From Portibacter lacus (GTDB lineage: Bacteria; Bacteroidota; Bacteroidia; Chitinophagales; Saprospiraceae): 64,000 nucleotides of DNA. Location of the stretch: assembly GCF_021533215.1 (NCBI RefSeq), contig NZ_JAJNKA010000016.1:1-64000 (forward strand). Direction: 5' to 3'. Position 1 is the stretch's first letter. Each line of letters opens with the position of its first letter. A program made the translations under genes and the position numbers. Positions 1 to 8,754 of this stretch are shown one piece after another. Under the pieces are notes generated by a model. It worked only from the letters and a program-made list of their open reading frames with translations. It had not been told where the DNA came from and made no database searches.

Positions 1-729
1 CCAGGTCCTGGTAATCATCCCGGTTCCATTGCATCCTGATAAATCTGCTACATCTGCAAACGTCGCTTCTACTACTCCACAATTATCGGCTTCGTCTTCT
101 ACATCGCCTGTATTTGCAATTGTTGGCTTTACTTCACAATTGATCGTAATAGCTGATGGGACAGTGAAGCTTGGCGGTGTGGTGTCTTGAACAGTAATGG
201 TTTGCTCTTGCACATTCATATTTCCACAGGCATCAACTAAGGTCCAGGTCCTGGTAATCATCCCGGTTCCATTGCATCCTGATAAATCTGCTACATCTGC
301 AAACGTCGCTTCTCCCACTCCACAATTATCGGTTTCGTCTTCTACATCGCCTGTATTTGCTATGGTTGGCATTACTTCACAATTGATTGTAATATTTGAT
401 GGGACGGTAAAGCTCGGCGGTGAGGTGTCTTGAACAGTGATGATCTGCTCTTGCACATTCATATTTCCACAGGCATCAACTAAGGTCCAGGTCCTGGTAA
501 TCATCCCGGTTCCATTGCATCCTGATAAATCTGCTACATCTGCAAACGTCGCTTCTCCCACTCCACAATTATCGGCTTCATCCAATACATCGCCTGTATT
601 TGCAATTGTTGGCATTACTTCACAATTGATCGTAATATTTGATGGCACGGTAAAGCTTGGAGGTGTGGTGTCTACAACATTAATAATTTGCACTATCATA
701 TTGCTTAACCCACAAGAATCAACAACCGT
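1..729 (-). repeat. tandem 243-bp (81-codon) coding repeats, three visible units
   Basis: The same 69-base start (ccaggtcctggtaatcatcc and onward) recurs at 1, 244 and 487, an exact period of 243 bp. Units 1 and 2 differ at about 16 of 243 positions. The third is diverged in its last quarter, and a degenerate fourth follows near 730. The array continues beyond the left edge. Each unit encodes one HYR-like domain with two or three cysteines. The conserved half is nearly identical at the DNA level, which suggests recent duplication or gene conversion. Confidence 0.95.
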
Positions 730-3525
730 AATAGTTCTTTCTACGACTCCAGTATTATTACATTGACCTAACGAAGGTAAAAATACTTCCATCGTATCTG
801 AAATCCCTGATATACTAGAAATTACTTCAACCTGCCCGATTAAACTCTTATGTGTATAATCTTCTTCACACGAAATAGTAATCGGTGATTGAATATTCAA
901 ACTTGGGACTGTATTCCCCAAAATAATGATATCCACCATATCAAAAACTGGATCGCAAGTATTATTCCCATCTACATTCCAGGTTAGACTTACCGTATTC
1001 CCAATTTCAGAACTTTCAGGTGTATAAATTGCCAAAGGATCATTAATATTTGAAAACATTCCATCTCCACCAGTCCATATCCCTGTTTCCCCACTGGCCA
1101 AAGTAGCTGCTAATTGGGCATCTTCATCATAACAAATTAATAAATCTTCTCCAGCATTTGCAATACTTTCATTTTCAATTGTTATCGCAAATGATGAAAA
1201 TGCTTCACACCCAAATCTATCAGTAACTGTAGTGCTGAAAATTGAAGATTCTGTGACATCGACTTCAATTTCAGGAGTGGTTTCACCTGTATTCCACAGG
1301 TATAAATAACCTTCATGCCCTCCTAAATTTTCATGTTTCAAAGTACCTGAATATGATTCACATACTGTTGTATCCATCGCTGAATTCGTCATCACATCAA
1401 TAATAAATCCACTGTTATATGATATGGAATAGACTATACATGCAGATCCTGTAACACCTAATTCATTTTCAAAAGAAACTGTCACCGTATCATTACCATT
1501 AAAATCATCTGGAGGAGTATATAATATACAAATATCTCTAATCGCAGAAGCACTAGATTGAGAATTCGCAGTTACTATTGACGTGATTTGATAAGTCTCT
1601 CCACAACCAGCAAAGTCCAAGCACATTTCATTAGGTTCACCAGCACAAATAGTATCCGAGTAAAAAAAGGTACTAGGAAGTCCGTTTTCTGGATCAACTA
1701 TAAAGATTCTCTCTTCAAAAGATGAAAGGTACCCAAAAGTGCCACTTGCACCATCGCCAACAATTAGCCCAGCAGTAAAATTAATATCTGCTGTAATTGT
1801 ATTTTCATCTTCAACTTCAGAATTTGGAATTGTTACCGCTATATGCGCCGGACTTAATCCAGGAACGACATCCGTAATAGCATTGCCAATATCATTAACT
1901 AATGTGTTATTAAATCTCAATGAATTAAATCCAGAAACAGGAATAATAATTTGCACCACATTTTGGCCTGCATTAAATTTTGCAAAACTAATACTAGTAG
2001 AACCTGAACATTCAGAAATCGGTCCTGCTATTCCCATTCCTACTTCTTCAGAAGACTGGCCTGTGATATGATAAACGTACGAAGGCTTAGAGGTATTTAT
2101 ATAATGTGATTCTCCTTCTGTATTGCCTCCTAAGTAATATTCATAGAATTGGCCTGCATCTAAAATAACCTCAGGACTTGCATTTCCATCGATATAAACA
2201 CTCGTATTATTATCCACAGCTATAATGATCGCGTAATCATCATCAGCATCGACTCCACCTCTAACCACAACATAATCGTTGCCCAAACTTTCAATCGGGA
2301 CTAACTGATCTATTCCGCCATCTAAATCACCACCTTCTAAAAGCCTTGAATGCTGTGAACCTGAAATAGCAGCAATGTCCTTAGTTGAAGTAATTTTTAT
2401 ACCTGAAACCGTTACGTTGTTTTCATTATCTTTTATCAAGTAAGTTTCTCCCCTATTAAGGGTAACAGTATGTGGACTAGTTATCCCTTGCATAGGTACA
2501 TCAAATATAAAAGTTACATCCGTATCATCTTCCACAGCCATGACTGATATAAAGTGATTCTCTGATAAACCAGTTCCTTGATTTCTCGCAATTGCCATTC
2601 TGGTTTGACTACCTGCAATAAATGAACGCCCTAATGCTTCTATACCTTTACCAGTCATTAAAACTTTATTATTTCTTGCGTCAATTTTATAGATAAGCTG
2701 GATAGGGAAATCAGAAGTTACGATTACACCATTATCCAACTCCTTTGCATTATTGTTGGGTGTTTGCATAATATTCTCCCCTTGCAAATCTACTGTTAAT
2801 GAATTCATACTATTTACAACACCTGAATAAGTGTATGACCCATCTGCAGAGGTAATGTTAAAATTTGCTTCGGGAAAAATTGTAGATATATTAAAAGAAG
2901 ATGGTTCCATATAATCAGTATTGCCTGCATTAGACATTCTCCATACTGGTGGGATGTAATATGTTAAGGCATTATCACAGTCAAATTGCTCCATAACACC
3001 ATCTTCTATACAACTTAAATCCAATTCATCTATAAACTGGTCTCCATCGTTATCTATGCCATCTGTACAATCTTCAATTTCTGACATGGTGTCATAAGGG
3101 TCTTCACAATAAATTTGGGCAACCCATCCTGCCCTATTGGTGCTGCCATCAGAAATAAAATGAAATGTCAGACAGTTAGTTGAAGCAACAATTAAACTAC
3201 GCATATCTCCTTCATTTCCGTTATAAGTCCCAATTAGTGAAGAACTTGTATTCGGACCATCATATATAAGAAAATCGTCAGAACTATGAACATTAAACGC
3301 TGAAAAAATAGCACGAATTCTTCCACCTCCGTTATCTGAGCAAAAAGTTGAAACTATATTTTGATTATTGCCATAATTTGATCCAGTTCCTCCAGAATCT
3401 GTAAACGTAGTGCTACAGGTATTAATCACCTGAGCTACCATAGTTGTCGGGCTAAAAAAATACAGCACACTCAAAAGCATAATCAGCACAGATTTACACT
3501 GCGAGTTTACTAGGTGTTTAGTCAT
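1..3525 (-). CDS. giant secreted surface protein (CUB, IgGFc-binding-like, HYR-like repeats), C-terminus outside window
   Basis: An open frame runs from an ATG at 3525 to the window edge without a stop, so at least 1175 residues are seen and the C-terminus is missing. Residues 1-36 form a signal peptide ending in a VAQ-type cleavage site. Residues about 38-150 resemble a CUB domain. A short Asp-rich segment near 160-180 (DGIDNDGD) resembles calcium-binding surface repeats. Residues about 190-560 resemble the IgGFc-binding domain family, with the pattern of a structural protein lacking catalytic residues. The last visible 245 residues are 81-residue Cys-containing HYR-like repeats starting DTTPPSFTVPS. 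By family this should be an adhesin or matrix protein exported by T9SS, but the expected sorting domain lies beyond the edge. The domain names are pattern recognition and have not been searched. Confidence 0.85.
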   Translation of the reverse strand, partial: MTKHLVNSQCKSVLIMLLSVLYFFSPTTMVAQVINTCSTTFTDSGGTGSNYGNNQNIVSTFCSDNGGGRIRAIFSAFNVHSSDDFLIYDGPNTSSSLIGTYNGNEGDMRSLIVASTNCLTFHFISDGSTNRAGWVAQIYCEDPYDTMSEIEDCTDGIDNDGDQFIDELDLSCIEDGVMEQFDCDNALTYYIPPVWRMSNAGNTDYMEPSSFNISTIFPEANFNITSADGSYTYSGVVNSMNSLTVDLQGENIMQTPNNNAKELDNGVIVTSDFPIQLIYKIDARNNKVLMTGKGIEALGRSFIAGSQTRMAIARNQGTGLSENHFISVMAVEDDTDVTFIFDVPMQGITSPHTVTLNRGETYLIKDNENNVTVSGIKITSTKDIAAISGSQHSRLLEGGDLDGGIDQLVPIESLGNDYVVVRGGVDADDDYAIIIAVDNNTSVYIDGNASPEVILDAGQFYEYYLGGNTEGESHYINTSKPSYVYHITGQSSEEVGMGIAGPISECSGSTSISFAKFNAGQNVVQIIIPVSGFNSLRFNNTLVNDIGNAITDVVPGLSPAHIAVTIPNSEVEDENTITADINFTAGLIVGDGASGTFGYLSSFEERIFIVDPENGLPSTFFYSDTICAGEPNEMCLDFAGCGETYQITSIVTANSQSSASAIRDICILYTPPDDFNGNDTVTVSFENELGVTGSACIVYSISYNSGFIIDVMTNSAMDTTVCESYSGTLKHENLGGHEGYLYLWNTGETTPEIEVDVTESSIFSTTVTDRFGCEAFSSFAITIENESIANAGEDLLICYDEDAQLAATLASGETGIWTGGDGMFSNINDPLAIYTPESSEIGNTVSLTWNVDGNNTCDPVFDMVDIIILGNTVPSLNIQSPITISCEEDYTHKSLIGQVEVISSISGISDTMEVFLPSLGQCNNTGVVERTITVVDSCGLSNMIVQIINVVDTTPPSFTVPSNITINCEVMPTIANTGDVLDEADNCGVGEATFADVADLSGCNGTGMITRTWTLVDACGNMNVQEQIITVQDTSPPSFTVPSNITINCEVMPTIANTGDVEDETDNCGVGEATFADVADLSGCNGTGMITRTWTLVDACGNMNVQEQTITVQDTTPPSFTVPSAITINCEVKPTIANTGDVEDEADNCGVVEATFADVADLSGCNGTGMITRTW

Positions 3526-3582
3526 TTTACTTCAAAATATTTATATTAGACTACTTCCCATTCAAATGAAATAGCCTAGTTA

Positions 3583-3621
3583 ATTTTATTCCAGGTAACG
3601 ATTTCTCATCGTGAATAAAAT
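3583..3621 (-). promoter_or_regulatory. bulged hairpin in the leader of the surface-protein gene
   Basis: The arms attttattc (3583-3591) and gaataaaat (3613-3621) pair perfectly. Inside them acgat (3598-3602) pairs with atcgt (3608-3612) across a ttctc loop, leaving six unpaired bases on one side. No T-run follows on either strand, so it is not an intrinsic terminator. It lies about 60-100 bp upstream of the ATG at 3525 and could be a 5'-UTR structure or an operator. Confidence 0.45.
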
Positions 3622-3930
3622 CAGAACATCCCTATTCTAGCATGAAAAGTAATAATAAATAGTTCATTCTATATCTTTTACATAGAATTATTTTTAATAT
3701 AAATTATAAAAATTTATATTATACTGATAAAGTGTTAATTAAACATTATTAAATATTTTAATATCAAATTTATATATCTATAAGTGTATCACTTTTAATA
3801 AAAACGTATTATATAATTCACTTTTGGTCAATAAGAAACATATCACAAAATAGAACCCTATGATAATTCATATTATGATTTTATTAATACACTTTTTCTG
3901 AACTAAACAAGGCTTATTATTCTTTATTTG

Positions 3931-3938
3931 TATATTTG
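3931..3938 (+). promoter_or_regulatory. -7 element of the ferredoxin promoter
   Basis: tatatttg matches the Bacteroidota -7 consensus TAnnTTTG, 25 bp before the ATG at 3964. No convincing TTTG -33 element is seen at the usual spacing. Confidence 0.5.
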
Positions 3939-3963
3939 CATCCTAATACTTGAATGAACACAT

Positions 3964-4311
3964 ATGGCAATTTATATAACAGATGAATGTATTAACTGTG
4001 GAGCATGTGAACCTGAATGCCCTAATAATGCAATTTATGAAGGTGGAGTTAACTGGCAAATTGCTGAAGGAACAGGAGTTTCTGGAAAGTATGAGCTAGA
4101 AACAGGTGAATTTGTAGACGCAGAACATGATAACGAACCAGTCAGTGATGAATTCTATTTTATTGCTCCTGATAAATGTACAGAATGTAAAGGTTTTCAT
4201 GATGAACCTCAGTGTGCAGCTGTTTGTCCAGTGGATTGTTGTTTACCTGATCCAGACAGGGAAGAAACAGAAGAAGAATTGTTAGCAAGAAAAGCTAGAC
4301 TACACTTATAA
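3964..4311 (+). CDS. 2[4Fe-4S] ferredoxin, Alvin type
   Basis: This 115-residue soluble ferredoxin should carry two [4Fe-4S] clusters and serve as a low-potential electron carrier. The first cluster motif is C9-x2-C12-x2-C15-x3-C19-P. The second is C-x2-C-x8-C-x3-C-P, with the six-residue insertion (GFHDEP) between cysteines 2 and 3 and a C-terminal extension. Both traits are typical of Allochromatium (Alvin)-type ferredoxins. A 35-residue acidic insertion separates the two motifs. The gene stands alone. Its stop codon shares the palindrome TTATAA (4306-4311) with the stop of the convergent gene. The redox partner cannot be inferred from the neighbours. Confidence 0.95.
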   Translation: MAIYITDECINCGACEPECPNNAIYEGGVNWQIAEGTGVSGKYELETGEFVDAEHDNEPVSDEFYFIAPDKCTECKGFHDEPQCAAVCPVDCCLPDPDREETEEELLARKARLHL

Positions 4312-5646
4312 TTTGTAGGCTACTCCTACATTAATATAGGACAATCTATTCTTTGAATCCAATTTGGCTTCAGTTTTCAGAATTTTATTCAAACCATAAT
4401 TTGTAGTAAGGTTGACGCCTAATTTATTGGTTATCTCATATCTATACTGACCTCTGAAAGCAAAGTTATGCTTTGTTAATAGGTTATTATCATTCAGAGT
4501 AGAAACTCCTAAGAAACTATTAGAATTGGAAAGGCTCGTCACAATTTCAGCAAGATTTATTTCATCATTATATCCTTTTATAAGATAACTATATTGAACT
4601 CCCAATCCTACATGATGTTTTTGAGTAATCTTGTAATTTATCTGCAGTGGGATATTCAGAAAATAGAGTTTGGTTAATTTCTGAGACACAAGACTGTAGT
4701 ATTTCTCAGATATTTTATTCTTACCAAGCTCCTCAACTGTATTATACCCGACAAATTCATCTGTCACTTCGGTTGGAGCGCCAAAACTAACATCAAATTC
4801 TTCAGTCCTATAATTAGATAAAAAACTATAATTTTTATTGCTTAATAAAAAATGAATCCCAGTTTGTAATTCCCAACGGCGGCCTAACACTTTTCCAGCA
4901 TTAAAACCAAATTCAGGCCCTTTTACATCAGAGGCTAATGGAAAGGCATACCCAGCATAAAATCTAAAGAATATTGGATTAGGATTCATAATTTCTACAA
5001 TTTCGGGAGATTCGCTGATTCTATCTTCAATTAAAAACATTTTAAGATCTTGACTTGACAATCCATCTAGTAAATTTATGGATGGCTTTTTAATTATCGC
5101 TTCAACCTTTTCCGTTTGATTGCCACTATCTTTAATGCTTGTGTCATGTTCGAGGTTAGAATAGGATTTCAACTTAATTTCTTCAATACTTGTTGCCTTA
5201 TTTATATCATCATCTGAAAAGTTAGTGCTTTCATGACTATTCTGACCATCACCCTTTTGAAGAAGGCTAGGTAAACTATGGTCACCACTTAGGTTTTTCA
5301 CAGGAGTAATATTTACAGCTTCGCTTTCACTCCTTGCTGTTTTAGGTAAAACGGAAGTTTCTTGGATTGTGTTATTTACTAAGAGTTCAGTAGTTATCTT
5401 TTCTTTATTCACTTTACTTTCCAGGTTCTCATCTAATGCGACATCTTCAATTTTTGTCTTGACATCATTTTCTAAAATTAAATTATTTAATGTAAAATAA
5501 CCTAAAGTAGAAGCAACCATGCCGAACAATAGAAAAAAGATCAAAGCTCTCCTTCTATTATCTCTTACAGGCATTTCTTTATCGAGCAATGCCTCCATCG
5601 ACTTCCAGCCTATTTCGCTAAGATCTTTATGTTTATTATCCTGCAT
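4306..5646 (-). CDS. inner-membrane anchored protein with C-terminal outer-membrane beta-barrel domain, probable sigma regulator
   Basis: The 446-residue protein has a short charged cytoplasmic-looking N-terminus (1-33), one hydrophobic helix (about 34-54), a long Ser/Glu/Lys-rich low-complexity linker (55-220) and a C-terminal part (about 225-446) with alternating aromatic and polar strands. That last part resembles the PorT/OMP_b-brl beta-barrel family ([22 protein letters not shown]). Its ATG overlaps the end of the ECF sigma gene by 11 bp, so the two are translationally coupled. By this position the N-terminus is a candidate anti-sigma segment, but no zinc HxxxCxxC anti-sigma motif is seen. 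The coupling suggests envelope sensing; the mechanism is inference. Confidence 0.75.
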   Translation of the reverse strand: MQDNKHKDLSEIGWKSMEALLDKEMPVRDNRRRALIFFLLFGMVASTLGYFTLNNLILENDVKTKIEDVALDENLESKVNKEKITTELLVNNTIQETSVLPKTARSESEAVNITPVKNLSGDHSLPSLLQKGDGQNSHESTNFSDDDINKATSIEEIKLKSYSNLEHDTSIKDSGNQTEKVEAIIKKPSINLLDGLSSQDLKMFLIEDRISESPEIVEIMNPNPIFFRFYAGYAFPLASDVKGPEFGFNAGKVLGRRWELQTGIHFLLSNKNYSFLSNYRTEEFDVSFGAPTEVTDEFVGYNTVEELGKNKISEKYYSLVSQKLTKLYFLNIPLQINYKITQKHHVGLGVQYSYLIKGYNDEINLAEIVTSLSNSNSFLGVSTLNDNNLLTKHNFAFRGQYRYEITNKLGVNLTTNYGLNKILKTEAKLDSKNRLSYINVGVAYKL

Positions 5647-6184
5647 GATTAAGTGTTGCCTTTGATTCTTTAATTATTTCCTTTAATTTTCTACGAGCTT
5701 CAGATAGATGCCATTTAGATGTTCCTTCACTGATGCATAGCTTTTCTGCAATTTCTCTGTGATTAAAACCTTCTATAGCGTAAAGACTAAAAACTTTGTG
5801 AGTATTACCAGATAATCGATTGATAAGTAAGATCAAATCATCATAGAAAAGCCTTTCTAATATGGTTTCATCTGATTTCTTTTCTGGCTCTTCGAAAATC
5901 ATAAACTTTAAGTACTTATTCTCCTTCCGAAAATAATCGGACAAACTAGTAAATATGATTCTTCTAACCCATCCTTCGAATGAGCCACGATTTTCAAAAT
6001 TTTGAATATTCTTGAATACTTTTAGAAATCCGTCATTAACTACCATCATGGCAGTGTCTTGGTCAGATGTATATCTGAGACACATAGCAATCATCTTAGA
6101 GAAATACATTTTGTATAACTCTTCCTGGTAGCGCCTTTTATTAGCAATACAACCCGATATGATTTTATCTAATGAAGAACCCAT
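5636..6184 (-). CDS. ECF RNA polymerase sigma factor (sigma-70 family)
   Basis: The protein has 182 residues, the usual ECF length. The region 2 helix lies at about 25-95 (MCLRYTSDQDTAMMVVNDGFLKVFKN, split here: TSDQDTAMMVVNDGF then the -10 reading segment with WVRRI). Region 4 lies at about 125-175 with the HTH pattern GFNHREIAEKL...EGTSKWHLSEARRKLK. It is coupled by an 11-bp overlap to the downstream membrane/beta-barrel gene, which is probably its regulator. A terminator at 6231-6262 ends the preceding small transcript, so the sigma gene either has its own promoter in the 46-bp gap or depends on read-through. Target promoters are unknown. Confidence 0.95.
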   Translation of the reverse strand: MGSSLDKIISGCIANKRRYQEELYKMYFSKMIAMCLRYTSDQDTAMMVVNDGFLKVFKNIQNFENRGSFEGWVRRIIFTSLSDYFRKENKYLKFMIFEEPEKKSDETILERLFYDDLILLINRLSGNTHKVFSLYAIEGFNHREIAEKLCISEGTSKWHLSEARRKLKEIIKESKATLNHAG

Positions 6185-6230
6185 TATTTAAATAGACGGA
6201 AGGAAATAGAAAAAGGTTGGCTAAGGGTAT

Positions 6231-6262
6231 AAAAAAAGGCTAGGAAATTTAAATTCCTAACC
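6231..6262 (-). terminator. intrinsic terminator overlapping the stop of a small gene
   Basis: Read on the minus strand, ggttaggaa pairs with ttcctagcc (nine pairs, one G-U) around a tttaaat loop, followed by seven T. The stem includes the TAA stop of the 38-residue gene at 6249-6365 and lies 47 bp before the sigma ATG. Confidence 0.75.
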
Positions 6263-6365
6263 ATCTTTCGTAATCCTCTTCTGGGCCCATGGCAATCTTC
6301 CGCTTTCTGGAAGTAAAAATTAGAAAACTGAAGAAGGATTTGAGCAAGCTCTTTAATTTGTTCAT
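6249..6365 (-). CDS. small basic hypothetical protein, 38 residues
   Basis: ATG at 6365 opens a 38-codon frame ending in TAA at 6249. The product starts MNKLKSLLKSFFSFLIF, an amphipathic or membrane-seeking helix, followed by a basic patch (SRKRK) and an acidic, aromatic tail ending EDYERWLGI. Two things favour a real gene: the clean segregation of hydrophobic, basic and acidic blocks, and an intrinsic terminator exactly overlapping the stop. It lies upstream of and in the same direction as the sigma factor gene. No family is recognised and no Shine-Dalgarno is present, as is usual in this phylum. Confidence 0.55.
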   Translation of the reverse strand: MNKLKSLLKSFFSFLIFTSRKRKIAMGPEEDYERWLGI

Positions 6366-6580
6366 AATAGTTGGATTAATAATGTTACTTAATAAAGTTA
6401 ATTTTCATAGTGTCAAAGAATTCAAAATACATTTTGCAACTTTTGAATAAAGTCATATAATGTTCTGCACATCTCAAATTCTTCCTTCTATATAATAAGA
6501 ACGATATTAGATTCAATTATGTTGATGCTAATATGTTAATAATTTATAATTTTTTAAAAAATGTCTTACAAAAGCATAAA

Positions 6581-7720
6581 TCAGTCTAAAAATTTGATTT
6601 TATCAAGATTATTTAACTTTCGTTCAATATTTCTAGATTTCGCTCCAGCCGTTTCGATTATCTTATTTGCCTCTAGAATTTTTCTTTGAGTTTTATCTAA
6701 AATATCTCCGAACTTGTGAAATTCATTTTTTACTACATTTAGTAATTTCCACACTTCACCAGTTTGTTTTTCAATTGCTAAGCTTTTAAATCCTTGCTGC
6801 AGTGAAGATAAGAATGCCCCTAAATTACTAGGACCTACAATCATTATCTTATATGCACTTTGTACATCCATTATTAAGCCAGGAATTCTTAAAACTTCAG
6901 CATAAAGACTTTCTGTCGGCAAAAACATGATACCGAAATCTGTTGTGTATGGTGGATAGACATATTTCGTGTTTATTTCAGAGGCCATTTGCTTAACAGT
7001 TACTCCTAATTGTTTCCGCTTCTTTGTAATTTCATCTTTATCATTGCTTTCATACGCATTTAATAGATGTTCATATATATCTAGGGGAAACTTAGCATCT
7101 ACAGGAAGCCAGATATAGGGCAAACTTTCTGTATTTCCTGGAAATTTTATTGCGAATTCAACATGGTTTCTCGTATTGGGAATTGTCGTTACATTTAAAG
7201 AATATTGATCTTGAGTCAACAATTGTTCTAGTAGATTACTGAGTTGTATTTCCCCTAAAACACCTCTTGATTTTGTATTGGACAATACTCGCTTTAAGTC
7301 GCCTACCCCATTCGCTAAAATTTGCATTTCTCCAAGTCCTTTCTGAACTTTAGTTAACGAATCAGAAACCAATTGAAAAGAATGGGTCAACCTAGTTTCA
7401 AGTGTCTTTTGTAATTTTTCATCGACTACAAATTTTATTTCTTCTAATTTCTTGTGTACTGTTTCATCTAACGACTTGCTACTTTTCTCTAGCTCCTCAA
7501 AAACAAACTGGTGATGATTGGCTGTATTTTCTAGTTGACCAAAAATTGACTTCTGGAAATTAAAAAAGTTTTCTTGAACATGCTTATTTAGACTAAGTTC
7601 TAACTGATTAGAAATAGCCTTCTGAGACTGGAAGGATTTCTGGTGTTGGATTAAGTTGATGAACAAAATACAAATCACTAGAATTAGCATGATGATAATG
7701 ACAACAAGAAGCTGGTTCAT
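6581..7720 (-). CDS. rmuC: RmuC-family DNA recombination protein
   Basis: With the start at the ATG at 7720 the protein has 379 residues. The frame extends upstream to 7828, but that would overlap the divergent gene and adds a non-homologous stretch. An N-terminal membrane helix (3-24) is followed by a long coiled coil (about 30-160) and the RmuC domain (about 160-370). That domain has the typical segments GVLGEIQLSNLLEQLL, WLPVDAKFPLDIYE and PTESLYAEVL. The family is related to PD-(D/E)XK nucleases, and E. coli RmuC limits inverted-repeat recombination. It is transcribed away from the gene at 7803, with an 82-bp shared promoter region. Confidence 0.93.
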   Translation of the reverse strand: MNQLLVVIIIMLILVICILFINLIQHQKSFQSQKAISNQLELSLNKHVQENFFNFQKSIFGQLENTANHHQFVFEELEKSSKSLDETVHKKLEEIKFVVDEKLQKTLETRLTHSFQLVSDSLTKVQKGLGEMQILANGVGDLKRVLSNTKSRGVLGEIQLSNLLEQLLTQDQYSLNVTTIPNTRNHVEFAIKFPGNTESLPYIWLPVDAKFPLDIYEHLLNAYESNDKDEITKKRKQLGVTVKQMASEINTKYVYPPYTTDFGIMFLPTESLYAEVLRIPGLIMDVQSAYKIMIVGPSNLGAFLSSLQQGFKSLAIEKQTGEVWKLLNVVKNEFHKFGDILDKTQRKILEANKIIETAGAKSRNIERKLNNLDKIKFLD

Positions 7721-7802
7721 AGTACAAATATATATTATATTTTTATTTAATATATACCTTAATAAGAAATTTTGTATTTTAACTTTTATAATTCGATAAT
7801 TA

Positions 7803-8522
7803 ATGAAATTAAGAAACCTATTTGCCAAAAAAATAGACCCTGCAATTCAACATTCGATAGAATTAAAAGCTTTATCGAAAGTACCGCTGGCCGAACGAAA
7901 TTTGACGTGGGATAAGAACTTTATGAAGCATGCTGGTGAAGCTCATCTAGCTTGTAGAATTCCACAAATAGAAAAAGGAGACGATGGATTCCCATATTTC
8001 CAGCTTGAAATCCCAAATGTAGGTGCTCCATTTCAGGCGTATACCATATCTAAACTAATCGAAGATCATTTATTAAAAGATGGTTTGGGTGCATCTATCA
8101 CTGCTTATGGTGAGAAACCAGAAATGAGATTTTCTTATGGGGAACTCCTGAACTACCATTATAGGAAATCGTTCAGAAGCAACTTGCAAAACTGGCTACC
8201 ACCCTCGCCTACTCAGTTTCAAAATGAAAAAGAAATATTAGGTGGGAATCCAACAGCCAGTATATTACATCCACTGACTCGTAAAGTTATACTAGCATAC
8301 CTTGTGAAGAATAATTACCATTTTCCAAAGGTCTCTTTATTGAATATTATGACAGAAAATGGAATTATGAATCAACTTGTATTCAATCTAGTTCCTTCGA
8401 AGTTTAATAGTGAAAAACATTTTCAGGCGGTGTTAAGCAGTTTGAAGTGGTACCTTCCAGTACATTACACTTATACATCTATGCCAGAGCACTATCTTGG
8501 AGAATTATTTTTTGATTTATAG
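7803..8522 (+). CDS. hypothetical protein, unrecognised family
   Basis: The 239-residue soluble protein has no signal peptide or membrane helix. Its composition is ordinary and its codon use resembles the neighbours, so it is surely a gene, but no family is recognised. Visible features are a central GDDGFPYFQLEIP segment, an aromatic motif GELLNYHYRKSFRSN near 120-135, and a C-terminal aromatic stretch LKWYLPVHYTYTS. It is divergent from rmuC and followed by a 230-bp gap. It could be a Bacteroidota-specific cytoplasmic protein. No function is proposed. Confidence 0.8.
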   Translation: MKLRNLFAKKIDPAIQHSIELKALSKVPLAERNLTWDKNFMKHAGEAHLACRIPQIEKGDDGFPYFQLEIPNVGAPFQAYTISKLIEDHLLKDGLGASITAYGEKPEMRFSYGELLNYHYRKSFRSNLQNWLPPSPTQFQNEKEILGGNPTASILHPLTRKVILAYLVKNNYHFPKVSLLNIMTENGIMNQLVFNLVPSKFNSEKHFQAVLSSLKWYLPVHYTYTSMPEHYLGELFFDL

Positions 8523-8653
8523 AACAATTTAACAGAAGTAAATTCTTTTTAAATGAAATCTACCTTATAAATCATCATGAGATGCCTTATATTGTGAAGA
8601 TTATAAATAATGTGTCAAGTGATTGACGCTCAAAATACTATTAAACATAAACT

Positions 8654-8743
8654 TTGAAAGAGAAAAAATTTCTAAGGAATTGGGGACTAGGTATTATTGT
8701 GGGTTTCATCATTTATAAAATTATTATGGCTATAATTACGTAA
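8654..8743 (+). CDS. possible 29-residue single-helix membrane peptide (TTG start)
   Basis: A TTG at 8654 opens a 29-codon frame ending TAA at 8743. It gives a basic N-terminus (KEKKFLRNW) and one strongly hydrophobic helix (GLGIIVGFIIYKIIMAIIT). The pattern is that of bacterial small membrane proteins, and it ends 11 bp before the aminopeptidase start. Only a TTG start is available, because an in-frame TAA precedes it at 8648. AT-rich spacers can give such frames by chance, so support is weak. Confidence 0.3.
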   Translation: MKEKKFLRNWGLGIIVGFIIYKIIMAIIT

Positions 8744-8754
8744 ATTTAAATCGC

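Larger units (their letters stand above)
3526..3963. other. AT-rich divergent intergenic region
   Basis: This 438-bp stretch separates the divergent surface-protein and ferredoxin genes. No open frame here looks coding. It holds a bulged dyad at 3583-3621 in the leader of the surface gene, a perfect 10-bp AT-only inverted repeat at 3696-3720, and a -7-like element before the ferredoxin gene at 3931. Confidence 0.7.

Noticed and set aside
1-729. Plus-strand open frames in the repeat region and a CRISPR-like look
   Set aside because: The 243-bp period is far too long for CRISPR repeats and in frame with the minus-strand surface protein. The plus-strand frames are antisense artefacts of that coding repeat.
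3696-3720. Perfect 10-bp AT inverted repeat
   Set aside because: It consists only of A and T in a very AT-rich spacer and has no T-run, so chance is a sufficient explanation.
4306-4311. Shared palindromic stop TTATAA of two convergent genes as a regulatory device
   Set aside because: Convergent overlap of a few bases is common in compact genomes and needs no special function.
7721-7828. N-terminal extension of rmuC to an upstream ATG
   Set aside because: It would overlap the divergent gene at 7803 and adds a non-homologous basic stretch, whereas the ATG at 7720 gives the usual RmuC start with a membrane helix.
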